Of a stretch of DNA of 64,000 nucleotides, positions 34,177 to 44,560 are shown piece after piece. Numbering within the stretch: the first letter of the stretch is position 1; every line of letters begins with the position of its first letter. Below the pieces are notes generated by a model. It did no database searches. It had not been told where the DNA came from and was given only the letters and a program-made list of their open reading frames with translations. The stretch comes from Pogostemon cablin (taxonomy: Eukaryota; Streptophyta; Magnoliopsida; Lamiales; Lamiaceae): assembly GCA_023678885.1 (NCBI GenBank), contig CM042970.1, positions 6,674,355-6,738,354 on the forward strand, in the 5' to 3' direction. The translations under genes were made by a program, and so were the position numbers.

Positions 34177-34959
34177 CTAATATTCATACTTCTTTGGTTT
34201 GAAAGAAGTACTCTCCTCCATAAAATTGGCATGGTTTTTTATCAGCCGTTTCTTGCAAAGCTTCATGGAAGTTTGTTTGACTGCCTCAAGAAAAGGATTA
34301 TGAATCGCATCAATTCGAAACACTTGAATTGTCTCATTTTCTTGAGGATCTTCAACCTTTGGCAACTTATGTGAAGATAAAAATGAATCAGAATTAGTAG
34401 ATATTGATTTGGGTAGTTTTACCTCGTTTTTGTTTCCAACAGAACTGACATTGAAGGCTTCAGTGTCAGTTTCTGCTACCAGAATTTTCTGCACCAAATC
34501 TGCAAAATTTTCAGCATCTTCATCCTCTTCAATTTCTGCCTCCATCTCAAAATTCACATCATTGATGGACTTCACGGTACATTCCTCATGATAGTTTCCT
34601 TGGTTTATACTTTGTTGTTCCACCAAACATTCAACATCGGTCCTTAATTGGCTACATTGGCGCTCCAAACTCCAAAGACTCAATTGGGTTCCTTGTTGAA
34701 ATGCCTAATTACTAATTTACATCCGTTTCACCAAGGACTCCATTGAAGCATTAGAATTTTGTTCATCACCATAATACCCATCATCCTCATAATAGCATTC
34801 ACTATCATTAAAGGATTGGGATCTTTGCTCATAGTAGCCACGCCTTTGATATTCGTAAGGTTGATTATGATAGTGGTCCACATATCGAGAATGATGAGGG
34901 TTATTCCACCCTTGGTTATAAGTATTGTGGGCATATGGATCACTCCAATGCCGCTGCAA
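34177..34959 (-). pseudogene. Gag remnant of the non-autonomous Gypsy element
   Basis: Two minus-strand open segments are present: 34959-34717 (Tyr/His-rich, with PYAHNTYNQGWNNPHHSRY and ending SNASMESLVKRM) and 34683-34177 (Gln/Glu-rich, with SLERQCSQLRTDVECLVEQQ and an acidic stretch). The first resembles the post-core part of Athila/Tat-type Gag, where PY-NTYNPGW motifs are common (inference from family style). Two stop codons separate the segments. No zinc knuckle or Pol domain follows; the next landmark is the GTTGGGTTGTCTCCCAACAAGCGCC phrase at about 34088-34112, often seen next to Gag in such elements. Confidence 0.6.
34443..34471. repeat. Second copy of the AACACTGAA-type palindrome
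   Basis: Arms of 13 bp (AACTGACATTGAA and TTCAGTGTCAGTT, one mismatch) surround GGC. It lies inside the Gag remnant. Confidence 0.75.
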
Positions 34960-35160
34960 ATTTGCACTTTGATATTCATCTCTTCTTCACACTTCTAATC
35001 TTTCAATCAATATTGGTCAAACATGAGTGGAATGGAGTGTGGTTGCACAAACTCTATATGGCTAAATATTCTGACCATAGTAACTATGATACCGATCCAT
35101 TAAAAGAAAACCTACAAGGAGAGAAAGTGATTATTCACGAAAAATAAAAAAAATCAAAAC

Positions 35161-35200
35161 AGAGCAGACCTGACACTAAAGGGTTCAGTGTTAGTGCTCT
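35161..35200. repeat. Third copy of the AACACTGAA-type palindrome
   Basis: ACACTAAA-GGG-TTCAGTGTTAG, with outer arms AGAGCA and TGCTCT, forms an imperfect hairpin between the Gag remnant and the primer site. Confidence 0.7.
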
Positions 35201-35261
35201 GTTGGGCAAAATTCGAAAATATAAATTAAAAACACAAAAAATTCAACTAAATTCGGGATAA

Positions 35262-35283
35262 CTCCCCGACAACGGTGCTAAAA
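35262..35283 (-). other. Primer-binding site of the non-autonomous Gypsy element
   Basis: The minus strand reads TTTTAGCACCGTTGTCGGGG directly inside LTR C. It resembles the TGGCGCCGTTGCCGGGGA type used by Athila/Tat-like elements, with a few changes. Confidence 0.65.
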
Positions 35284-35285
35284 TT

Positions 35286-35752
35286 TGATGTGCTTCGTGG
35301 TGGAGGTCCTCCCTCGTCTCCAATCTGCTCGTGCAGTTTGGATGTGTTTTCTGCCTTCCAATGTGATTGAATAACCGTGGTGATCTCCAAAATTAATATA
35401 AGGATCCTGAATTAATTTATCTTTGACCTTCCATTCTGAAATGTGTCCAAGTTCATTAAATCTTTTCTTCCTTTGGTAAGTTTTCTTATGCTCCTCAAAT
35501 CAAATCTCTCATTAATTTTGCCTTGGTCAAATATTTATTTCCAATAATTAAAATTATTGTAACAGTCACATAAAATAAATTATGGTGATTGTACAACTAC
35601 TCTTATTTTTGGTCTGTTTCAATAAGAAATAAAATAATTAAAGTATAAGTGTAGAAAATATAAATAAGTTGTAATTACACTAAATAATTTACAACTCACA
35701 CGTAAAGAAGTGAATTTCATCCTAAATAATCATGTAAAATTACGACTTATCA
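35286..35752 (-). repeat. LTR C, 5' LTR (467 bp)
   Basis: Starts TGATGTGCTTCG and ends GACTTATCA on the plus strand, giving TGAT/ATCA inverted ends. The primer site abuts the left side, and AGTAC follows at 35753-35757. Confidence 0.85.
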
Positions 35753-35757
35753 AGTAC

Positions 35758-36406
35758 AAACCACAAAGTGGGTAGAAAAATGTTTTTAGTGGGTAAAAAA
35801 GTATAACTTATTTGAGAGCGTGTAATTTTATACATTTTCACTTAATTCTATCCTCAAATCTTTCAACAAATTTAGTACAGCTTAGTACGTACTATGTTTT
35901 GTTTGTTTATGATTTTATAATCAAGATTTATGAATAAGAAATATCTTTCATATTTGTTTCTAGTTCAGGAATATTGTATTATTATCTAAATTTCACATAT
36001 CTCCAACATGCATCACATTTTATCATTTTACACTCATTATCTCTTATTCTTACGCATTGAATTGACATAAAATTAAAATCTATCGTATTCAAATCACAAT
36101 AAATACTTATTAGCAATATTTGGTAAATTTATTAAATTCATCTAATCTAAATCTAACTTTTTTATTTTATTTTATTTTATTCTATTCTATTCTATCCATA
36201 TGCATTTGAAAACGTCTATTAATGATAATATGGAAAGCCTGAATTGCTTGGGTGTTTCTCAAAATGAAAAGTCAAAACTCAGCGTTTTAAATTGTGAAGA
36301 GACATGGGTACTGATCTTTAGTTAAGGGATACAAAATTGTAAAGAGTTAATTAGTCCCACGTGTTAACTTTTTTTTCGCCTCAATCTTATGTAGAGGTAA
36401 ATCGTT
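35758..36406. other. Intergenic DNA, nothing recognised
   Basis: AT-rich sequence with a TTTTA/TTCTA pentanucleotide run at about 36155-36196. No gene is seen. Confidence 0.5.
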
Positions 36407-36408
36407 TA

Positions 36409-36667
36409 ACACTCCCTCCGTCCCAAAACTTGGTATACATTTTTTTATTTTGGTCCGTCCCAAAATAAAGTATACATGTTCCTTTTTGGTATATGGGACC
36501 CACACAAAATAATTATTATATCCACATATGGTCCACCTACTACACTAATACAACTACCTACTACATATTAAAATATTATTCCTCTCACTTCATTACACAT
36601 TTAAATATTATAGTCCTTAATCTACGAGCAAAAAATAAACGCATATCTTGTTTCGGGACGGAGGGAG
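36409..36667. mobile_element. Stowaway MITE (~260 bp)
   Basis: The left end CACTCCCTCCGTCCC and the right end GGGACGGAGGGAG are inverted, with TA at the right border (36668-36669). The interior ATGGGACCCACACAAAATAAT matches the host Stowaway at 17.76 kb. Confidence 0.82.
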
Positions 36668-37239
36668 TATTTAATTGAGTCACTCTAACACGAACTCTCA
36701 GGCGAGGAATTTTTGTCTCAAGACTTGCACGTGGAATTTTCTTATAAATGGGTGGCGATGAGGTTCAAATCCTGGACCTTCATTTGGCCATGACTCTGAT
36801 ACCATGTTAAATGATTATCTCATCTAAAAGTTTAAAATGATAGAGAGATGAATAGTTTAATACTTAATCGAGTTACTTTTGCGTTAAGTTATAAAAAAAA
36901 GTTAATCTAAAAAAAGTAATTTTATTGATTTTTAGGGTATTTTATGTTAGATGAGAATGACAATTTTGAAATTAAAATTCTTTGAAGTTATTGGGGATAA
37001 AAATCGATTTAGTCCCGCAACTTCGTCCTTGGTCCCTTTCAGTCCCAGAAAAGTTAAAATTGTCAAAATAGTCTCGTAACTCTAAATTTGAGCCGAAATG
37101 GTCATTTTTGCTGGAAAAAGGCAGAATTTGCTATATTCAAGCCTAGTTTTAACAACACCCTTTCAACAACGCACCTTTCACAACACGGCCTCTATACTTC
37201 AATTTTCTTTCAAGTTTTATTATATTTTCACACTTCAAA

Positions 37240-37253
37240 TGGTATCAGAGCCC
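37240..37253 (+). other. Pararetroviral tRNA-Met primer-binding site
   Basis: TGGTATCAGAGCCC matches the 3' end complement of plant initiator tRNA-Met, which all Caulimoviridae use to start minus-strand DNA. By convention it marks nucleotide 1 of such genomes, and it lies just upstream of the first viral ORF. Confidence 0.9.
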
Positions 37254-37268
37254 TAGGTTTATTTATTT

Positions 37269-38142
37269 ATGAATGGAAAAATTTATTATAAACTTATATC
37301 ACTTAACGAGAGAAGAGTTTCAAGATATATGGATCCGAAAGAAAGTTCGACATCCGAGAGTGACAGGACTATCATTCCTGTTCAAAACTGGAACAACAGG
37401 AACTTTTGGCCTGCTGGATATGATGAGACAAACAGCTCTATACAACAATACTGTAATGTGTTGTATAGGCAATACGCAAAGTAAGAGTAGAGGACGTCGA
37501 CCGATGGTGGGACGGTGCAAACTAAAGGAGGGAATTGGCAAATATTCGTGCCAACCACACCAAGGAGGAACATCTAGTGGAACTACGTCAGATGCAGATA
37601 AGATACTCCAAAGAAGTATCAAGAAATATCGTGGAAATTCGAAGTTTCACCGAGATCCATGGATGTGTCCCCAAACACGAACAATGGAGAAGAAGACCAA
37701 ACCAGGGTCCAAGAGAGATCTGCAAGCCATATCACTTTTCACATTGGACGAAATGACAGAGTGAAAAAAGATCGAGGCAGATAACTCTAAGATGAACCAA
37801 GATCTTAGAGAACTACAGAAGATGGTGAAATTCTTCAGAAAATATTGCCAAAACATGTCAAAAACAATCTTTGAGATCAGCCTCAAGATAGATAAGGTGT
37901 AAACGGTGCAAAACAAGCAACTCGACCTCATCAAAAAGCTGATAGATCAAGTGGAACACCTGAAAACCAAAGTGACCGGGAGAAGACTAGGAGGAAGGTT
38001 GTCACCAATCTTCGGAATAGAACCCCTTTTACACCAAAAGGGGAAGACGACAAATGTCACAAGGCCAAAGTCCGAAAGTGAGAAGATGATTGCTATACTT
38101 CGAGGAGAATCCACCTTCCTGGATGGAAAGAGCAAATCTTGA
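37269..38142 (+). pseudogene. Pararetroviral first ORF region, frameshifted
   Basis: The ATG at 37269 lies 15 bp after the primer site and opens a frame with PVQNWNNRNFWPAGY. The frame then shifts, continuing in pieces at 37535-37756 (HTKEEHLVELRQMQIRYS) and 37906-38142 (QLDLIKKLIDQVEHLKTKV). The latter is a heptad-like coiled coil, as in virion-associated proteins of the family (inference). It may be the N-terminal part of the coat-protein ORF or a separate gene. Several stops and shifts make it non-coding today. Confidence 0.55.
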
Positions 38143-38179
38143 AGATCTACAAGGACTATATGAGTCCTTCCAAGGACTA

Positions 38180-39578
38180 TCAATTGTAGATATATAAATG
38201 AATATTGGAGAAACATCAAGTTCTCAATAACAGTCACAGGCTCATCAGACATAGCATGATCAGAGTCAAAATGAAGGAACCTTTGGATCACATGGAGTCC
38301 ATGAGGCAAGATAAGAAGAGACATTCCAACAACCAGGAAACTTCAAGATGAAGGCAATAGGAATGTCTACATGAGCAAGCCGAGTTCGAGGATCTAATCC
38401 GCATAATACCCCATATGGTTAGTCTCACCTTGAACCGATAAATCCATACGGGTTGATCTTAAACCTTGACACTCTCGACTTCAAAAATAGAGAAACCATG
38501 ACCGATAAGTGGACAAATGCAATAAAAATTCAGGAGGTGCACTAGAGCTGGATAAAGAATGGTTCATAAGATTCCTAACTATGAGCCTGGAAGGATCAAT
38601 AAAGTGCGCTTGGGAGGAACTCTCAGACGATGTCAAGAAGGAGGCCATGGAAGGAGAAGACCTTGCCAATATTGTTGATCGCATGGCCAAAATTTTCAAG
38701 ATCCACTTCATCGGAGTAGGTTACTTCGAAGGAATGAAAGAAGAAAAGAAAAAGAAGTATATGAATGCCCTATATAGTCTAGAACTACTTGACATCTGTC
38801 ATGTAGATGAATACATCAAGCTCTTCACAGAGTATAGATGGAAATCAAAGATCAAGGAGGAGGAGGTATTCCACCTATTCTTTGCGAAGATTCTAAGCCC
38901 ATGGAGAGAAATGCTGATCAAAGAGTATGAACCATGCGAGCTGGATTCAATAGTAAGGAGGATGTTTTTTCTCAAAGCCAAGATTGCAGAGTGGTGCCAT
39001 CAAGCATCACTACACAAGAACTACAAGAGATTAAGGGGAATCAACAAGGCTTATGTTGCGAAAATAATGATGTTCCAACTATCATTGGAAGAAGTCCAAG
39101 CAAGCAGAAAAAGATGAAGAAAAATCATCCTTACACACAGAGAAAGGAAGAATAGAGGTCCAGAAGACCAAGATCCTTTTGGTCCAAGCAAAAGGCCCGA
39201 AGCTATAAATCAGGGCAAAGGTCTGCACCATCCAGATGGAGTTCAAGAAGCCAAGCCTCATCCTCAGGATCAAACCAGAGGAGTATAGGGAGAACTCCCA
39301 CGAGAAAGACATTCCGAAGAGCAGCTACACAAACCAATGAAAGATTCAAGGATTGTAACTGCTACACATGTGGAGCCAGGGGGCATATCTCACTAGATTG
39401 CCCAGAGAACCAGAAGCGGGGAGTACGACAGTTCGAAACCACTCCAAAAATAGAGAAAACTATTTACTTCCAAGATCTAGTTAAGGTATATCAATTTAAA
39501 GATATACCTTCAGACGAGAGTATCTACGAAGAAGAATTCTTCAGCCAAGACGAATCTTCTGAAGATGAATCAGAGTGA
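38180..39578 (+). pseudogene. Pararetroviral coat protein with zinc knuckle, frameshifted
   Basis: The clean core at 38509-39117 has ELDKEWFIRFLTMSLEGS and the Trp/Lys-rich pattern of caulimovirid coat proteins. A basic region follows, and in another frame (39351-39420) comes the zinc knuckle C-x2-C-x4-H-x4-C (CYTCGARGHISLDC), the nucleic-acid-binding signature. An acidic tail ends at a TGA at 39576-39578. Stops before 38509 and a frame change between 39117 and 39351 show decay. The coat protein packages the viral DNA. Confidence 0.8.
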
Positions 39579-42482
39579 AGAAGTAAAATTCAGACATGAG
39601 ATGCAAGAAGATATGTCTGGATTCTTTTCCCAGACATCCATTTCTCATAAGACCCTTATGCGAATTATGAAGGAGGATCCAAGGTTCAACCTATACAATG
39701 GATTCACTGTGGGAAAGCTGGAGAAATTTCTTCCAAGCTTCAAGAAGAGAAAGCATAACATCATATATAAGGTGACCAAAGGGGAAATTTCCATCCCAAT
39801 GGAGCTCACGAGAAATGTGATGGAAATGCAACTAGTTCATGTTGACGAAATCAAAAGGGGACTTAGTAAACTCAAGGAAAGAATGACTAAGACCATGTCT
39901 TGGATCCATATCGGTGCAATTAGAATCCTCATCAAAGAAACTTTCAAAGAAGGTATCGATACACTAATCGATATTGCAATCTTTGATAAAAGGATCAAGA
40001 ATACAAGAGAGGCATGTGATGAGAGTGGAAATTCATGTATTTTTTGGTCCGATTTCATACCTCTTTGAGTGTTTAATTGCTATTATTTGCACAGATCTTA
40101 ATACTTTGAATGATTATTGATTAAAAGGTGCTTGAGAGGTATTTTGTTGTGTTTTGATAGAAAAATGATAAAAAAAAATGCTAAATTGGAATGAAGGGTG
40201 AATTTGTGCAAGATGTCAAGGAAACAGAGGATTGCATTCTGTGATTTTTCTGTATTTTGGAAGTCCAAACTGGTCATATGATATATGGTTAGAAAGCTAC
40301 GGAAGAGAGGGTCGCGTGAGTACAAAAATCGCTTCAATCGGAATCCGGATGAAGAAGTTATGTTCAAAATCGTGAGGTCGCGCAGCTGCCGGCGAGAATT
40401 CCTAAAATATACAAAAATTACCCTCTTTTCCTTATATTCTTGGTGGCCAAGTTATTTCCTAATTTAATATCCCTCCATATCTTCCATAATTATATTTTTC
40501 CTGATTTTTCAAGATCCCACATCGTTTTACACCTTATTTTATTCCACTCTCACACCTATATATACCCATTCTCACCACCACACAAAATCGTGGAGAACCC
40601 ACCTAATCTATCACCACCACATCACCTAGGGTTTTTACCGTATTCCACCATATTCGCCTTTCATATTCTACCCATCATCCGCTATCCACCATCTGGAGAG
40701 AATCAAGAGAGTATTCGTCTACTTGATCGGAGACGGAAATTCTGGAGAGACGGAGTTGAAGAAGGAAACCAAACAAATAAGTTTTTCTTTCTTTACTTTA
40801 TTCTTTTTAGTTTTTAGACTCATGGGTAAGTCTTCTACCATATACATGGTTGTTGCTTGTAACATCATGGGGTAAGTATCTTTTTGGTTATGTTATGGAT
40901 TTAGACAATTTTGACTATGTGATTTGATTGCCCTATACTTGAATTTTATTACTCTGCAGATTGTTTATTTCCTTATTGAAGATGATATTTTGAGACTTCA
41001 TATTATTGTGTTTTTAAGTTTGGATTCCTTTAATTATTCATGACGGTATCACTGATTGATAGTTAATAAGATTCTTTATTTTTGCATGATAGTTGTTTCC
41101 TGTGACATTCTTAGGAGATTGGCCTATAATATCTAAGAGTGTTAGACAATCAATTTGGAATATTAATTACTTGGTAAAACATCATTATTAGGTGATTAAT
41201 AAGGAGACAAAAGAGTTAACAATCGCGTACATAGAAAGGGAAGTCTAGTGCTCTAACCTTAATTGGAATTTAGCATGAAGTACCTATAGAGGAAGAGAGA
41301 GTTAATTTCTTATTGATCCTAGGATTTTCAACTCATTATAAGTGTTAGAACCTATCCGATCAAGGTGATTTAACTAGGCTTAGTGATCCTCTTATAAATA
41401 TCTGCATGTAATTAATTTGGGTTTAGAATAATTTTTTCACATGGTTAAGCTGGATTGTCCTTAGCATTATCAGTCTCTTATCTTGGAATACTTGATTGTT
41501 TTCTTGCCAGTGTATCCTATTTTATTTTATTAATTAATTTTCATAAATTGAGTTTGTCTTAAATAGAAATATTCATATTAGATTTATTTGTCACTCTGAC
41601 ACTATCCCTAGGGTTCGACATTTAACTTGGTCACACGCGCACTACAATTGATCTCTTATACTTGAGGGTAAGATTCATGTTTTCGAAATAAAATAGCGAT
41701 CAGCATGCCTGAGAGGAATCTCAGGAAACCTGTATGCAGGCAAAGTGAAATCCTACATCTACCCGAGGATTGCCTATAATCTGGCAGACAAAGATTTCAG
41801 TAGGGCACTCACCCTTCATCAAGATTTCAGAAATAAAGATTTGATGAAAGAAGGGAACCTGCCATACTCTATCACCTACAATATCTCATATGCTCTATCT
41901 AACACTCATCATTCGGATTTATTCCAAATGAAGGAGTATATTGAGATACCAGAAGTGTTCGAAAGGGTTGCATGCGCAACTAGGCCAGAAATAATGGATT
42001 TACTGCCAATCCACGACATGGATTTACGAATCAAGGATAAGCCAGTCTGGAGCAGATAAGATAACCTCAGATTCAAACAAAGAATGATTTCTTTCCAACA
42101 AGACAGAATAATTAGCAAAAAATGGAGAAAGAAGCTGATCGTGGAGGTAATCCAGAAATCAGAGAAGTCCACAACTAAAGGTGAACATAAATGCCCAAAA
42201 GGATGGAGAGGTGTCGAAGTAATATTTGACATTACTAAAGAGGAAAACTCTATTCCTTGTGATGTCTTATATTATATCCAATAACCAACAACTGGGAGAT
42301 ATCAAGGACAGCTCAAACTCGGAGAACTTAAGTTGGTAATAGAAGAGATAGCAGGAAGATTCCCAGAGCAACTAGTGCTGGGATTAGAGTTTCTCGAGGA
42401 TCACAAATCTTGGGAACGACTACAAGATGGAATGGAATTCACGGTCAAGGGGAAAAGATACAAGGTTACTAGCAGAGGCTAG
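39565..42482 (+). pseudogene. Pararetroviral movement protein, split by a solo LTR
   Basis: The N-terminal half (39565-40016) carries 30K-superfamily features such as MSWIHIGAIRILIKETF and the Asp of IDIAIFD. The second half resumes at 41703 (YPRIAYNLADKDFSRALTL, YSITYNISYALSNTHHS), in frame with the first. The two are separated by a 1686-bp solo LTR and its 5-bp duplication. In-frame stops lie at 42057-42059 and 42282-42284, and the ORF end is at 42480-42482. Movement proteins form tubules through plasmodesmata (established knowledge). It starts inside the end of the coat-protein ORF (14-nt overlap). Confidence 0.85.
40017..41702 (+). mobile_element. Solo LTR inside the viral movement-protein gene (1686 bp)
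   Basis: The insert starts TGATGAGAG and ends AGCGATCA (TG...CA, with inverted TGAT/ATCA ends) and is flanked by a perfect 5-bp TSD GCATG at 40012-40016 and 41703-41707. It has no coding capacity. A TATA box (CACCTATATATACCC) lies near 40555. It is related to the LTR at 59310-61269, sharing for example ATTTTGTTGTGTTTT and GATATATGGTTAGAAAGC(T/C)AC. Solo LTRs arise by recombination between the two LTRs of an inserted retrotransposon. Confidence 0.9.
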
Positions 42483-42505
42483 GGCTTATAAGCTCTGATC
42501 CACCC

Positions 42506-44560
42506 ATGGCTACAAGTCCATTCTCAATATATATCACCGTCAGGATGATATATAAGGAGCATTGTGCGGAGTATTTTGCGGCATACATTGATTCAGGAGC
42601 CGACATTTGCACAACAATAGAAGGAGTCTTTCCTAAAAGCTCAGGAAAAGAATTGCCAACAGTACTAGGAAAAGATTTCTCTCAGTGCGTGTTAATTATT
42701 AACAGAGGGATCAAGCAAGCAAAAATCATGATCGGAGGAGTAGATCGTACCCTATTGTACAAGGTAAAAATTCCACCGTTATATTTTCACGACACCGGAG
42801 TGGACATTCTATTAGGAAATAATTTTCTACAGACATTCAAATGTTTTACCCAAGAAAATGCAACAAGAAGGCTTATTTTTACAACCCTTTGTGAACATAA
42901 GATCATCGCACCAAGACTGTGTAATGCATTTCAAAGAAAAATACCAATCAAATTTCGTAGCAAGCATGGTGATGAAGGAAAACTTAGTCATCCAAAGATG
43001 AATTATCGAAGAAAATATGGCGAAGCAGTCCTACAGATGAGAACCAAGACTAGAGGAGGATGGAAGATGGAGAAACTAAAGGAGAATACAATCCACCTTC
43101 TCAAAGCAAGCCTGAGAGAAAGTCTACAAAAAGTTGTTACAATCGAATAACAAACATCTTTGGTGGACGTCAAGAAGAAGATACAGAGGAACTTCAATGA
43201 GGATCCTCTAGCCTGGTGGGATAAGAACGAGCTCAAAACTTCACTCAAAGTAAAAGAAGGAAAGAAGTATGAGTTCGTAAGATACAAGCCTATCCTGATG
43301 AACCAAGAAGATCGAAAGGATATGCAGCTAATACTTAAGGAACATCTGAACCTTAAGTTAATAACACCAGAAGTATCTCCATACAGCAATCCAGGATTTC
43401 TGGTTCGAAATCATAGAGAGGTCAAGCGGGGGAAGCCGAGACTTGTGATCAACTACAAAGGGATCAACAACATCTTGGAGTTCGATGGATACTACATACC
43501 AAATAGAGAACACTTGGTCAACTGTATCAAGAATGCTAAGGTATTCTCAAAGTTCGATTGCAAATCTGGGTTCTATCAGATTATGATGGAAGAATGAAGC
43601 AAGAAGTTCACAGCCTTCTCCACACCACAAGGCCATTATATCTGGAATGTCATGCCTATGGGCTTGGTAAACGTACCCCAGATATACCAAAGGAAGATGG
43701 ATAATTTTTTCAAAGATTATTTCTCATTCATGTTTGTTTATATGGATGACATCCTCATAGCCTCAAAGAACATGAAGGAGCATTTGGCGCATTTGGAAAT
43801 ATTTTCAGAAGTATGCCACAAGGAAGGATTGATGCTTTCTGAAAAGAAGGCAGTAATAGCAACAAGACAGATCGAGTTTCTTGGCATCGAGATCAATGAG
43901 TCCAGAATCATTCTACAACCACACATTGTAGAAAAGGTCCAGGGATTTCTCGAATATCTCAAAGACAAGAAGCAACTCCAAAGTTTCTTAGGAGTGGTCA
44001 ACTTTGCTGGGATGTTCATCAACAATCTAGCACAATACAGGAAGGTGTTCAATCCTCTGCTGAAAAAAGATGCAGAATTCAAATGGGAGGAATCACACCA
44101 AGAGATGGTTAAACAACTAAAGGAGGTTTGTAAAAAGCTCCCGAAGTTAGCTATTCTGAACGACGAGGATAATCTGGCACTATATACAGATGCCAGCGAC
44201 TATTGGTGGGCTGCAGTTCTAACTAAGTCCACACCTAAAGGAGAAGTGCCATGCAGATACTGTAGTGGACTCTTTGTGGAGAATGAAGTGAAAAGGTGGC
44301 ACATCAATGAAAAGGAGTTTTTTGCGGTTCGAAAGGCGTTCAAAAAATGGTCGTTATTTCTTTTCGCGAAAAAATATATCCTTAAAATTGATGACACAAG
44401 CGTCAAAGCCTTTTTTAAAAATAAAATTGAATCTAAACCAGAAAAGGCTAGACTATTAAGATGGCAAGCAGAATGCCAATATTATGATTTTAATATTGTC
44501 ATTATTAAATCTGTTGATAATATTTTGGTAGATTTCCTGACGAGAGATGGAGGAAACTGA
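42506..44560 (+). pseudogene. Pararetroviral protease-reverse transcriptase-RNase H, two stops
   Basis: One frame runs from the ATG at 42506 to TGA at 44558, about 684 codons, broken only by TAA at 43148-43150 and TGA at 43595-43597. Domains: retropepsin with AAYIDSGADIC (DSGA) near 42572 and DILLGNNF near 42805; RT with KPRLVINYKGIN, FSKFDCKSGFYQI, MPMGLVNVPQIYQRKM and FVYMDDILIASK (YMDD near 43741); RNase H with LYTDASDYWWAAVL near 44183, HINEKEFFAVRKAF and a closing DFLTRDGG. This enzyme copies the pregenomic RNA into DNA. The absence of integrase downstream supports a pararetrovirus. Both stops could stem from C-to-T decay of methylated DNA (inference). Confidence 0.9.

Larger units (their letters stand above)
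31123..35752 (-). mobile_element. Non-autonomous Gypsy element with three LTR copies
   Basis: On the minus strand the order from right to left is LTR C (35752-35286), primer site, internal region with Gag remnants (35285-32414), LTR B (32413-31944), a second short internal 3' piece (31943-31463) and truncated LTR A (31462-31123). A primer-site-like TTAGCACCGTTGTCGGGGAG follows LTR C, and a polypurine tract GTTTAGGTGTGGGTAGTT precedes LTR B; LTR A has the same context. No protease, RT or integrase is visible, so it is non-autonomous. The style matches Athila/Tat-type elements (inference). The LTR-internal-LTR-internal-LTR structure suggests unequal recombination between copies. Confidence 0.85.

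Noticed and set aside
36755..36815. Second tRNA-Met primer-like site (TCTGATACCATGTTAAA)
   Set aside because: The complement resembles a primer site, but no LTR or viral end lies next to it; it may be an old relic, not a functional site.
40285..40817. ORFs between the two movement-protein halves
   Set aside because: They lie within the solo LTR and have no conserved motif.
42300..42482. Separate small viral gene after the movement protein
   Set aside because: It is in the same frame as the movement protein and ends at 42482, so it is read as its C-terminal part.
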